The notes beneath the pieces are model-generated. The model saw nothing but the letters and a program-made list of their open reading frames with translations, made no database searches and was not told the origin of the DNA. The position numbers and the translations under genes were made by a program. From Bradyrhizobium sp. ISRA430 (lineage in GTDB: Bacteria; Pseudomonadota; Alphaproteobacteria; Rhizobiales; Xanthobacteraceae), in NCBI RefSeq assembly GCF_029909975.1, contig NZ_CP094516.1, positions 3,100,001 through 3,164,000 on the forward strand: a DNA stretch of 64,000 nt, in the 5' to 3' direction. Numbering within the stretch: the stretch's first letter is position 1; the number at the start of each line of letters is the position of its first letter. Of this stretch, positions 56,963 to 64,000 are shown one piece after another.

Positions 56963-57763
56963 ATGCACGCAATGAACAAAGTTCGGTTAGCCGGTTTGCT
57001 GGGCGCGTTCATGTCGGTTCTTTGCTGGATGCCAGGACCGGCGCTGGCTGACGATCTCGACCGCATTATCGAGACCGGTCTTGTCAGGATTGCGGTGCCG
57101 CAGGACCTGCCGCCCTTCGGCTCGATCCAGAACGGTCAGGTCGAAGGTTACGACGTGGATGTCGCAAGACTTGTCGCCACCGACCTCGGCGTGCGCTTGC
57201 AGTTGGTCCCGGTCACCAGCGTCAACCGCATTCCCGCATTGCTGACCGAAAGGGTCGATCTGGTCATCGCCAATCTGGGAATCTCTCCTGACCGGGCTAA
57301 GACAATTTCCTTCTCGACGCCATACGCGCCGTTCTTCTCCGGCGTGTTTGGCGCGCCTGACCTTGTCGTGAAAGATCCTGCCGATCTGCAAGGAAGAAAG
57401 ACCGCAGTGACCCGCGATACGATCGAGGATCGCGACCTCACAAAGATCGCGCCGCAAAGCGCGGAGATCGTGCGCTTCGACGATAACGATGCGACCATCT
57501 CCGCGTTTCTGTCCGGCAAAGCCGATTTGATCGCAACTGGCAATGTCGTGGTGGCCGCCCTACTGAAGCAGAATCCGCAGAAAAGGATCGAGGCGAAATT
57601 CCGTATCAAGCAATCGCCCGCGGGCATCGGCCTGCGGCGCGGCGCACCCGAGCTTCTCAATTGGGTGAGCGTCTTCGTGTTCCAGAGAAAGCTCAACGGA
57701 GACCTTGACCGCTTGTCGCGCCAGTGGTTCGGCGAGCCGCTGCCGGAGCTGCCGATCCTATGA
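56963..57763 (+). CDS. Solute-binding protein, amino-acid family 3
   Basis: Periplasmic binding protein of 266 residues. After a signal peptide (KVRLAGLLGAFMSVLCWMPG, cut near ALA) come IIETGLVRIAVPQDLPPFG and the family blocks GYDVDVARLVATDLGV, VDLVIANLGISPDRAKTI and DLQGRKTAVTRDTIED. ATG 56963 has GGAGGCGAAC before it; the upstream ATG at 56936 does not. The stop overlaps the glycerate kinase start by four bases. ABC permease and ATPase genes are absent, so the partner is unknown. Confidence 0.88.
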   Translation: MHAMNKVRLAGLLGAFMSVLCWMPGPALADDLDRIIETGLVRIAVPQDLPPFGSIQNGQVEGYDVDVARLVATDLGVRLQLVPVTSVNRIPALLTERVDLVIANLGISPDRAKTISFSTPYAPFFSGVFGAPDLVVKDPADLQGRKTAVTRDTIEDRDLTKIAPQSAEIVRFDDNDATISAFLSGKADLIATGNVVVAALLKQNPQKRIEAKFRIKQSPAGIGLRRGAPELLNWVSVFVFQRKLNGDLDRLSRQWFGEPLPELPIL

Positions 57764-59079
57764 ATGCGGCCGCCACCAGCGTTGCACTCATGCCGCCATG
57801 CGACCTATTGCGGGCGATGTTCGACGCGGCGATCAAGGTCGCTCTACCGGAGCACACGATCTCGCCGCACCTGCCGCCAAAGCCGAAGGGCCGCACCATT
57901 GTGGTCGGGGCCGGCAAGGCATCGGCTGCGATGGCGAAGGCCGTGGAAGACCTCTGGTCAGGGCCGATCGAGGGACTGGCTGTGACCCGCTATGGGCACG
58001 CTGCGCCATGCCGGCGGATCGAGATCGTCGAAGCCGCTCACCCCGTTCCTGATGCCAAGGGCGAGCACGCCGCTCGGCGCATTCTCGACCTCGTCTCGGG
58101 TCTCACCAAGGACGATGTTGTGCTTGTGCTCATCTCGGGCGGCGGCTCGGCGCTGTTGGCCCTCCCTGCTCCCGGGCTCACGCTCGAGGACAAGCAGGCT
58201 ATCAACAGCGCCCTGCTGCGTTCGGGCGCCTCGATCGACGAGATGAATTGCGTGCGCAAACACCTTTCGGCCATCAAGGGCGGCCGGCTCGCCGCCGCCG
58301 CACACCCAGCACGGGTCGTGACATTGCTTATCTCCGACGTACCAGGAGATGATTCATCCGTCATCGCCTCGGGTCCGACCGTGCCGGATCCGACGACGTT
58401 CTCCGATGCACTTGCCGTCCTGCGCAAATACCACATTGATGAGCCACGCGCGGCGGTTACGCATCTCGCGGCGGCGGCCGACGAGACGCCGAAGCCTCGT
58501 GACCCGCGGCTTGCTGGCGCCAAGACCGTCATGATTGCGACGCCGCAACACTCATTGGAGGCTGCCGCGGAGATTGCCAGCTCAGCCGGGTTCACGCCCC
58601 TCATTCTCGGTAATGCGATCGAGGGGGAGGCACGGGATGTCGGCAAAGTCATGGCTGGAATCGCGCGCCAAGTTGTCGGTTACGGGCAGCCTGCGGCCTC
58701 GCCGTGCGCCTTGCTTTCCGGGGGCGAAACCACCGTCACGATACGAGGAAGCGGGCGCGGCGGCCGCAACGTCGAATTCCTACTTTCGCTCGCGATCGCG
58801 CTCGACGGCTTACCCGGCGTGTTTGCGATTGCGGGCGACACTGACGGCGTCGACGGCACCGAGGAGATCGCGGGCGCGCTTGTTACGCCGGATACGCTCG
58901 CCCGCGCTCGCGCCAAGGACATCGATCCCAAGGCGAGCCTTGCCAATAACGACGGCCATGGCTTCTTCGAGGCGCTTGGCGATCAGATCGTGACCGGCCC
59001 GACGCTCACCAACGTCAATGATTTTCGCGCCGTCTTGATCACCAATCCGGCGGCGAAGACATCGGCAGGGCATCGATAA
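57760..59079 (+). CDS. Glycerate 2-kinase (MOFRL type)
   Basis: ATP-dependent kinase converting D-glycerate to 2-phosphoglycerate, 439 residues, GckA/TtuD-like. The N-terminal DUF4147 domain (TIVVGAGKASAAMAKAVE, LVLISGGGSALLALPAPG, CVRKHLSAIKGGRLA) is followed by the C-terminal MOFRL domain (LLSGGETTVTIRGSGRGGRN and FAIAGDTDGVDGTEE). ATG 57760 overlaps the binding-protein stop as ATGA. It is the last carbon step of the glyoxylate route and hands over to glycolysis. Confidence 0.93.
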   Translation: MNAAATSVALMPPCDLLRAMFDAAIKVALPEHTISPHLPPKPKGRTIVVGAGKASAAMAKAVEDLWSGPIEGLAVTRYGHAAPCRRIEIVEAAHPVPDAKGEHAARRILDLVSGLTKDDVVLVLISGGGSALLALPAPGLTLEDKQAINSALLRSGASIDEMNCVRKHLSAIKGGRLAAAAHPARVVTLLISDVPGDDSSVIASGPTVPDPTTFSDALAVLRKYHIDEPRAAVTHLAAAADETPKPRDPRLAGAKTVMIATPQHSLEAAAEIASSAGFTPLILGNAIEGEARDVGKVMAGIARQVVGYGQPAASPCALLSGGETTVTIRGSGRGGRNVEFLLSLAIALDGLPGVFAIAGDTDGVDGTEEIAGALVTPDTLARARAKDIDPKASLANNDGHGFFEALGDQIVTGPTLTNVNDFRAVLITNPAAKTSAGHR

Positions 59080-59084
59080 TCATT

Positions 59085-60425
59085 GTGAAAATCCGCGCAA
59101 TGCGGCTCTCGAGGGATGGCACGAGTATGACGAGGACCGGATCTGGAGCATTCAGAGGCGAACGAGATGGCCCTACGCCCGGCGCGGCGCTCATGAGGAG
59201 GCTCGATGAGCTCGCCGAGTTCTCGAGCGAAAAGAATGCGCTCACTCGGCTCTATCTCTCGCCGGAGTACAAGGCCGCCGCCCTGCAGGCCATGGCCTGG
59301 ATGTCCGAGGCCGGCATGACGACCATGATCGATGCCGTTGGTAACGTCGTTGGTCGGTATGATGGCCAGGTCCCCGACAAGCCGGCGCTGCTATTGGGCT
59401 CACACATAGATACTGTCCGCAACGCCGGCAAATATGACGGCAATCTCGGTGTGCTCGTCGCCATCGCGGCTGTGGCGGAGCTCAATCGCGCGGGCGAGCG
59501 TCTGGCGTTCCCCATCGAGGTGATCGCCTTCGGCAATGAAGAGGGTGTGCGCTTTCCGGTGGCGCTCACCGGCTCTCGCACCGTGGCCGGTGCCCTCGAT
59601 CCGGCCGAACTGGACGCTGAGGATGAGCAAGGCATCAGCGTGCGAGTGGCCCTTCAGCACTTTGGCTGCAATCCGTTCGATATTCCCTCGATCCCACGCC
59701 GGAGAGACGACGTGCTCGCCTACGTGGAGATCCACATCGAGCAGGGCCCCGTGTTGGAGAGCGAGGAACTGCCGGTCGGAGTGGTCACGGCGATCAACGG
59801 TGCAGGTCGGTTTGAAATCGACGTCGGGGGGCACGCCGGTCATGCCGGCACCGTGCCGATGGGCCTCCGCAAGGACGCGCTTGCCGCCGCATCTGAGATG
59901 ATTCTCGCCATCGAGCGGCGCGCGGCTGGGACTCCAAATTTGGTCGCAACCGTTGGTCGGATCGAAGTCCAACCTAGTGCCGTGAACGTCATTCCCGAGC
60001 GGGCTTGCTTCACAATGGATATCAGGGCTCCTGCCGACGCGGACCGCGTGACAGCAATCCATGATCTCGAACGCGAGTTAAGAGCGATTGCGGTTCGCCG
60101 AGGCGTGGCACTTGAAATGAAGCAGACCTATGAAGCGGCTGCGGCTACCTGCGCGCCCTGGCTGATTGAGCAACTCGCAGCCTCAATCACGCGGGCCGGG
60201 ATCAAGGTTCTCCGGCTACCGAGCGGAGCGGGTCATGACGGGCTCGCAATGACTGCCCTGTGTCCGATCGGAATGGTATTCGTGCGCTGCAGGGGCGGCA
60301 TCAGTCACAACCCGGCTGAATCGATCACGGTCGAAGATGCAGATGTTGCTCTGCGCGTGACCCTTGATTTTCTGCGGCATCTTGAGCCGGCCGGCGCCGC
60401 CCACCAAGACGGAGACCTGCGATGA
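59085..60425 (+). CDS. Allantoate amidohydrolase / N-carbamoyl-amino acid hydrolase
   Basis: M20-family metal-dependent amidohydrolase of 446 residues, AllC/HyuC-like. The metal ligands appear as His107 (GSHIDTV), Asp118 (KYDGNLG), Glu152/153 (GNEEGVRF), His217 (EIHIEQGP) and the late His in GISHNPAES. The dimerisation lid (GHAGHAGTVPMGLRKDAL) is present. Allantoate is the likely substrate because its product leads to glyoxylate, used by the adjacent gcl pathway; N-carbamoyl amino acids are the alternative. The start is GTG 59085 or a later ATG at 59127. The stop overlaps the next start as ATGA. Confidence 0.85.
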   Translation: MKIRAMRLSRDGTSMTRTGSGAFRGERDGPTPGAALMRRLDELAEFSSEKNALTRLYLSPEYKAAALQAMAWMSEAGMTTMIDAVGNVVGRYDGQVPDKPALLLGSHIDTVRNAGKYDGNLGVLVAIAAVAELNRAGERLAFPIEVIAFGNEEGVRFPVALTGSRTVAGALDPAELDAEDEQGISVRVALQHFGCNPFDIPSIPRRRDDVLAYVEIHIEQGPVLESEELPVGVVTAINGAGRFEIDVGGHAGHAGTVPMGLRKDALAAASEMILAIERRAAGTPNLVATVGRIEVQPSAVNVIPERACFTMDIRAPADADRVTAIHDLERELRAIAVRRGVALEMKQTYEAAAATCAPWLIEQLAASITRAGIKVLRLPSGAGHDGLAMTALCPIGMVFVRCRGGISHNPAESITVEDADVALRVTLDFLRHLEPAGAAHQDGDLR

Positions 60426-61675
60426 CAAGGATCGGACTCGTCGCGAACGAGAGCCTTCGCAGCAACATTCGCACGTACCTCGAGAGCCAGCGTCAAGCGC
60501 AAACGAGATTCCTCGCCGAGCTCGTCAAGGTACCGTCGGACAATCCTCCCGGTGATTGCGTACATCATGGAGAGCGCGCTGCCGAGCTTCTGGAGGAACT
60601 GGGGTTCCTGGTCGAACGTCATAGGGTCCCTGAGACCCTGGTGCGAAGCAACGGTATGATCAGTGTCACTAACTTGATCGTGCGCAGGCGCTTTGGCGAC
60701 GGACCCATTGTGGCACTCAACGCCCACGGCGACGTCGTGCCTCCCGGCGAAGGCTGGACCAGGGACCCGTATGGCGCCACCGTGATGGAAGGCTGGATGT
60801 ATGGTCGCGGAGCGGCCGTCTCAAAATCCGACTTCGCTACCTACGCTTTCGCGCTGCGAGCGCTTGAGGTCTCGGGGGTGCCGCTTGCCGGGACGGTCGA
60901 ACTCCACTTCACTTACGATGAGGAGGCCGGCGGCGAGATCGGCCCGAAGTGGCTCCTGGACCAGGGATTGACGAAGCCGGACCATGCGATTGCTGCCGGC
61001 TTTTCCTATGCCGTCGTGACCGCCCATAACGGTTGCCTTCATCTTGAAGTGACTGTCCACGGGCGGTCGGCCCATGCCGCGATGCCATACACCGGCGTTG
61101 ATGCTCTCGAAGCAGCCAATCACGTGCTCGCGCAGCTCTATGAGTGGCGACGCTCGCTGCGCGACCGCATTTCAGCAATCCCGGGGATCGGCTCGCCGCA
61201 GCTGACCGTGGGTCTCATCAGCGGCGGCATCAATACGAATGTGGTGCCCGACCGCATTACTTTCCGGCTCGACCGGCGCATGATTCCGGAGGAGGATCCC
61301 GTCACCGTCGAACAGGAACTTCAGGAGTTGATTGCCAAAGCGGCTTGTGCGTACCCGCAAGCTGAGGTCGAGGTCAGGCGCATTCTCTTGGCCGAGCCTC
61401 TAAAACCTCTGCCGGGCACCGAGCGGTTGGCGCAAATGTTGTGCGGCCATGCAAGCGACGTCATGGGCGAGCCAATTTCGTCAAAGGGTGTCCCGCTATA
61501 TACCGACGCCCGCCACTATGCAGCGGCGGGGGTACCTATCGTGCTGTTTGGTGCGGGCCCGCGCACCATCGAAGAGGCCAACGCCCACCGCGCCGACGAG
61601 CGGTTGCCTTTGCCGGATCTGTTCAAGGCCACGGAAGTCGTTGCCCTCACCTTGGTTGATCTGTTGAGGGCGTGA
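60422..61675 (+). CDS. M20-family amidohydrolase/deacylase
   Basis: ArgE/DapE-like dinuclear zinc hydrolase of 417 residues. His102 and Asp104 (NAHGDVVPPG), the Gly-Arg-Gly-Ala loop (YGRGAAVSKSDFATY), Glu167/168 (TYDEEAGGEIG) and the dimerisation segment GRSAHAAMPYTGVDALEAA are present. It is translationally coupled to the preceding AllC-like gene by ATGA and so probably acts on a related N-acyl or ureide compound. The specific substrate is unknown. Confidence 0.85.
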   Translation: MTRIGLVANESLRSNIRTYLESQRQAQTRFLAELVKVPSDNPPGDCVHHGERAAELLEELGFLVERHRVPETLVRSNGMISVTNLIVRRRFGDGPIVALNAHGDVVPPGEGWTRDPYGATVMEGWMYGRGAAVSKSDFATYAFALRALEVSGVPLAGTVELHFTYDEEAGGEIGPKWLLDQGLTKPDHAIAAGFSYAVVTAHNGCLHLEVTVHGRSAHAAMPYTGVDALEAANHVLAQLYEWRRSLRDRISAIPGIGSPQLTVGLISGGINTNVVPDRITFRLDRRMIPEEDPVTVEQELQELIAKAACAYPQAEVEVRRILLAEPLKPLPGTERLAQMLCGHASDVMGEPISSKGVPLYTDARHYAAAGVPIVLFGAGPRTIEEANAHRADERLPLPDLFKATEVVALTLVDLLRA

Positions 61676-61880
61676 AGCCATCGAAGGCGTGAGGTCCTCA
61701 ACTTGGTCACTGTTTCGGAACGACCCTTAACCGACCAGCGCATGATGGGGCCATGGAGGAAATCGATTAAGAGATGGCGACCCACATTGCGCCGGATCGA
61801 GAACGGGAATTTCGCCGAGGACCAGGAACGCGACATTGCCGCCACTAGTTCGCGCATGCTCAGATGTCACGGAGCAAGCA

Positions 61881-62117
61881 ATGAAGGCAACGCGATATTT
61901 CTTCAATTTCACCGGCGAGGGACGAACTCTCGTTGATGAAGGCGGAGTCGAACTCGACAATTTCGAGCAAGTGAAAGCCTACGCCTCAAAGCGAGCGGCA
62001 GTGCTCAGAGAGAATGCATATATGGTCGAGGACTGGACGGAATGGCATGTCGAAATCTTGGATTCGTCCTTCCGAGTCGTTTTGACGTTGCCGCTGACGG
62101 AGTGCGTGTCCGGGTAA
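61881..62117 (+). CDS. DUF6894 small protein
   Basis: A 78-residue protein typical of rhizobia. The start RYFFNFTGEGRTLVDEGGVEL and the aromatic end WTEWHVEILDSS...VVLTLPL match the DUF6894 pattern. ATG 61881 follows GGAGC. Function unknown; such genes are often near mobile DNA or stress genes. Confidence 0.75.
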   Translation: MKATRYFFNFTGEGRTLVDEGGVELDNFEQVKAYASKRAAVLRENAYMVEDWTEWHVEILDSSFRVVLTLPLTECVSG

Positions 62118-62582
62118 CCACGGGTTTGCGGTTGGCGCTTTTCCGCATTCACGTCCGCCGGACCACTCAGGGTCCTGCTTGCCGTTCTCCAGTGGCCAAA
62201 CTCCGCTTTTGGCCAACAATTCGGTCTTATTTCAAGGCTGAGGATCCTTATTGTTTGGGCGGTTTGACAACATGGAAGGGCCAGTAGTGCCCTCCCCGTC
62301 TTACCTCCAGCTGCACTCGAACTTATCACTCTTGCCGAGAATGCTCGCAAAGATCGGCTGCGTGCGGCAGGTTTGCGCCAGCGGCGGCCAACACAGATAC
62401 GGGCACTCGTAGCGGTTCAAAGGTTACCGTCTTAAGAAGCGGCGACAGGAAATGATAACCGAGCGGGAAAACTCGCAGAGCTCGTAGGAAATCGCAGGAT
62501 AACTAGAGCATGTTGTTTTTGACTGGAATCGGGATTGAACGAAGCCGCTGGCGCGGCATGTAGGGAGGCGTAGCAAGGATTG
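62118..62582. other. Intergenic, no gene supported
   Basis: About 465 bases between the DUF6894 gene and the IS91-type element. A broken frame near 62,300-62,430 (LELITLAENARKDRLRAAGL) looks like decayed coding sequence but cannot be assigned. The left end of the IS lies somewhere near 62,500-62,580. Confidence 0.4.
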
Positions 62583-62636
62583 CCTCCTGTCTGAGAGGAT
62601 TGCGGGTTTTCGAAGCCCAACCCTTTAGACAGGAGG
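62583..62636 (+). promoter_or_regulatory. Hairpin sequestering the recombinase ribosome site
   Basis: CCTCCTGTCT (62583-62592) is perfectly complementary to AGACAGGAGG (62627-62636), which contains the Shine-Dalgarno sequence of the recombinase gene at 62644. An inner hairpin (GGGTTT/AAGCCC around 62,605-62,620) would extend the structure. In RNA the ribosome site would be masked, a likely brake on recombinase synthesis. Confidence 0.6.
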
Positions 62637-62643
62637 TTTTCCG

Positions 62644-63504
62644 ATGGCTGAGATCAGCCCACTTCGCCGCCGCATGATCGAGGACATGACGGTCCGCAAT
62701 CTGTCACCGGCGACGCAGCAATCCTACCTCAACGCCGTAGCGAAGTTGAGCCGATATTTCGGTCGTTCTCCTGACCGCCTCGACCTGGAGGATATCCGTG
62801 CCTTCCAGGTTCATCTGGTTGCGACGGGGATGTCCTGGCCGGCGCTGAACCAGATCGTTTGCGCACTGCGGTTCTTCTACGGTGTGACCCTTGGTCATGA
62901 CACCGTTCCGGAGCGCATCGCCTATGCGCGTAAACCGCGCAAACTGCCGGTCGTGCTGAGCGCCGACGAGGTCGTGCGCTTCCTGGAAGCAATCCCAAGC
63001 CTCAAGAGCCGTACCGCGCTGACCACCGTCTATGCCGCAGGCTTGCGCGTATCGGAAGTGGTCCTCTTGAAGGTTGTCGACATTGATAGCCAACGGATGT
63101 TGATCCGGGTCGAGCACGGCAAGGGCGGCAAGGACCGTTACGTTATGCTCTCGCCGCAGCTTTTGAGGATTCTGCGGACGTATTGGCGGCTCACTCGGCC
63201 AAAGCGATGGCTGTTTCCCGGCCGAGACGACGAGCGTCCGCTCGTCCCCAACGTGCTGCACGCCGCCTGCCGTTCAGCCTGCGCTGCGGCCGGCTTGAGC
63301 AAGTCGGTGACAGTGCATACGCTGCGGCACACATTCGCGACCCATCTCCTGGAGAACGGGGCCGACGTGCGCATCATCCAGGTGCTGCTCGGTCATGCCA
63401 GTCTGGCCAGCACGGCGCGCTATACCCAAGTCGCCACCAAGACCATCAGCAATACGCCAAGTCCGCTTGACCGGCTCCGCCTGGAGGTCGTGCCGCCCGG
63501 CTGA
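62644..63504 (+). CDS. Tyrosine recombinase of an IS91-type element
   Basis: XerD-like recombinase of 286 residues. A core-binding SAM-like domain covers residues 10-95. The catalytic domain has Arg in AAGLRVSEVV, Lys in GKGGKDR, His and Arg in HTLRHTFATHLL, His in LLGHASLAST and the nucleophile Tyr in ARYTQV, so all key residues are present. It has an AGGAGG ribosome site inside a hairpin. The gene precedes an IS91 transposase by nine bases, a layout known for several IS91-family elements in which the accessory recombinase may help resolve or target transposition. Confidence 0.9.
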   Translation: MAEISPLRRRMIEDMTVRNLSPATQQSYLNAVAKLSRYFGRSPDRLDLEDIRAFQVHLVATGMSWPALNQIVCALRFFYGVTLGHDTVPERIAYARKPRKLPVVLSADEVVRFLEAIPSLKSRTALTTVYAAGLRVSEVVLLKVVDIDSQRMLIRVEHGKGGKDRYVMLSPQLLRILRTYWRLTRPKRWLFPGRDDERPLVPNVLHAACRSACAAAGLSKSVTVHTLRHTFATHLLENGADVRIIQVLLGHASLASTARYTQVATKTISNTPSPLDRLRLEVVPPG

Positions 63505-63513
63505 GCGGACCTG

Positions 63514-64000
63514 ATGGCTCCGGTTCTGGAAGTGGCGGATATCTTCCGCCGCCACGGCGAAGCGTTTCGGCAAGCCCGTGCCGAGCATCTGGGCCGCGTC
63601 GAGCGGCGCGTCATGGGCGCGATCACGGCATGCCGGACGGCTGTGCTCGGCGGCCACGTCGAGCAGTGCGATGACTGCGGCGCCACACGCATTGCCTACA
63701 ACTCCTGTCGCAATCGGCATTGCCCGAAGTGCCAGGGCGCGGCGCGCGCGCAATGGCTCGCCGAACGGCAAGCCGAACTCCTTCCCGTACCGTATTTCCA
63801 CGTCGTCTTCACCCTGCCGGCCCCCGCCGGAGAGATCGCCTTCCAGAACAAGGCCGTCGTCTACGCCATCCTGTTCCGCTGCGCGGCCGAGACGCTCGCC
63901 ACCATCGCGGCCGACCCCAAGCATCTCGGCGCTCAGCTCGGCGTGACCGCCGTCCTCCACACCTGGGGCCAGACCCTGCAACACCATCCGCATCTCCACT
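63514..64000 (+). CDS. IS91-family transposase, N-terminal part
   Basis: The visible 162 residues of a rolling-circle transposase; the gene runs off the window. A zinc-finger-like CDDCG...CRNRHCPKCQGAARAQWLAER is followed by LPVPYFHVVFTLP and the HUH-type motif HHPHLH at the very end. These are hallmarks of IS91-family Y2 transposases. ATG 63514 lies nine bases after the recombinase stop. The catalytic tyrosines should be beyond the window. Confidence 0.9.
   Translation, partial: MAPVLEVADIFRRHGEAFRQARAEHLGRVERRVMGAITACRTAVLGGHVEQCDDCGATRIAYNSCRNRHCPKCQGAARAQWLAERQAELLPVPYFHVVFTLPAPAGEIAFQNKAVVYAILFRCAAETLATIAADPKHLGAQLGVTAVLHTWGQTLQHHPHLH

Larger units (their letters stand above)
48754..64000. 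mobile_element. Genomic island, left part
   Basis: The island runs from the tRNA-Lys 3' fragment through the integrase to beyond the window. It carries the glyoxylate/ureide cluster and ends, within view, in an IS91-type element. The intact tRNA-Lys gene and its attL should lie outside the window to the right. The extent is inferred from the orientation of the tRNA fragment. Confidence 0.65.
62583..64000 (+). mobile_element. IS91-family element with accessory recombinase, partial
   Basis: It comprises the ribosome-site hairpin, the tyrosine recombinase and the transposase start. The left terminus was not defined: IS91-type ends lack inverted repeats and target-site duplication. The right end is outside the window. 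Confidence 0.75.

Overview
The window is GC-rich alphaproteobacterial DNA. A Porin_2-type porin, a DUF6894 small protein, FixK/FNR-type boxes and several LysR-controlled catabolic clusters point to Bradyrhizobium or a close relative. This is inferred from gene content; no rRNA or marker gene is present.

Region 1 (1-5.7 kb, minus strand) is a fermentation/acetyl-phosphate operon: AI-2E-type permease, DUF3141 (PhaC-like alpha/beta hydrolase), phosphate acetyltransferase and acetate kinase. Two FixK/FNR-type palindromes, each at class II spacing from a -10-like hexamer, lie before the permease and before the DUF3141 gene, so low-oxygen induction is likely. Region 2 (6.3-25.9 kb, plus strand) is a type I secretion locus. 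It holds a 1.8 k-residue RTX protein with duplicated N-terminal domains, a Rossmann/GATase-like part and a NodB-like deacetylase part, then a 3.6 k-residue RTX adhesin with an N-terminal DUF4347 domain and 20 tandem 312-bp Ig-like repeats, then the ABC exporter and the HlyD-type adaptor. No TolC-like protein is encoded here.

Region 3 (26.0-29.7 kb) looks like a nitroaromatic cassette: PnbB-like lyase, PnbA-like nitroreductase, a solute-binding protein and a divergent LysR regulator, with an operator-like dyad between them. Region 4 (29.8-44.8 kb) holds a porin, two exported Gly-rich proteins, a PAS histidine kinase, a HAD hydrolase and arylsulfatase pair, a membrane-anchored CadC-like TPR regulator followed by an octaheme c-type cytochrome with TPRs, an Omp25-like barrel and an AraC remnant. 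Region 5 (45.0-48.5 kb) is a 4-oxalomesaconate tautomerase-like gene and a DctA-type symporter, divergent from a LysR gene whose start codon lies inside a perfect 23-bp palindrome.

Region 6 (48.75 kb to the window end) appears to be the left part of a genomic island. It begins with a 46-bp 3' fragment of tRNA-Lys(CTT), the expected attR, followed by a tyrosine integrase. The cargo is a LysR-controlled glyoxylate/ureide pathway: Gcl, hydroxypyruvate isomerase, tartronate semialdehyde reductase, DctA-type symporter, solute-binding protein, MOFRL glycerate kinase, AllC-like amidohydrolase and a second M20 hydrolase. Together they would take an imported N-carbamoyl/ureide compound to glyoxylate and on to 2-phosphoglycerate. 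A DUF6894 gene and an IS91-type element with its own tyrosine recombinase follow, and the element runs off the window.
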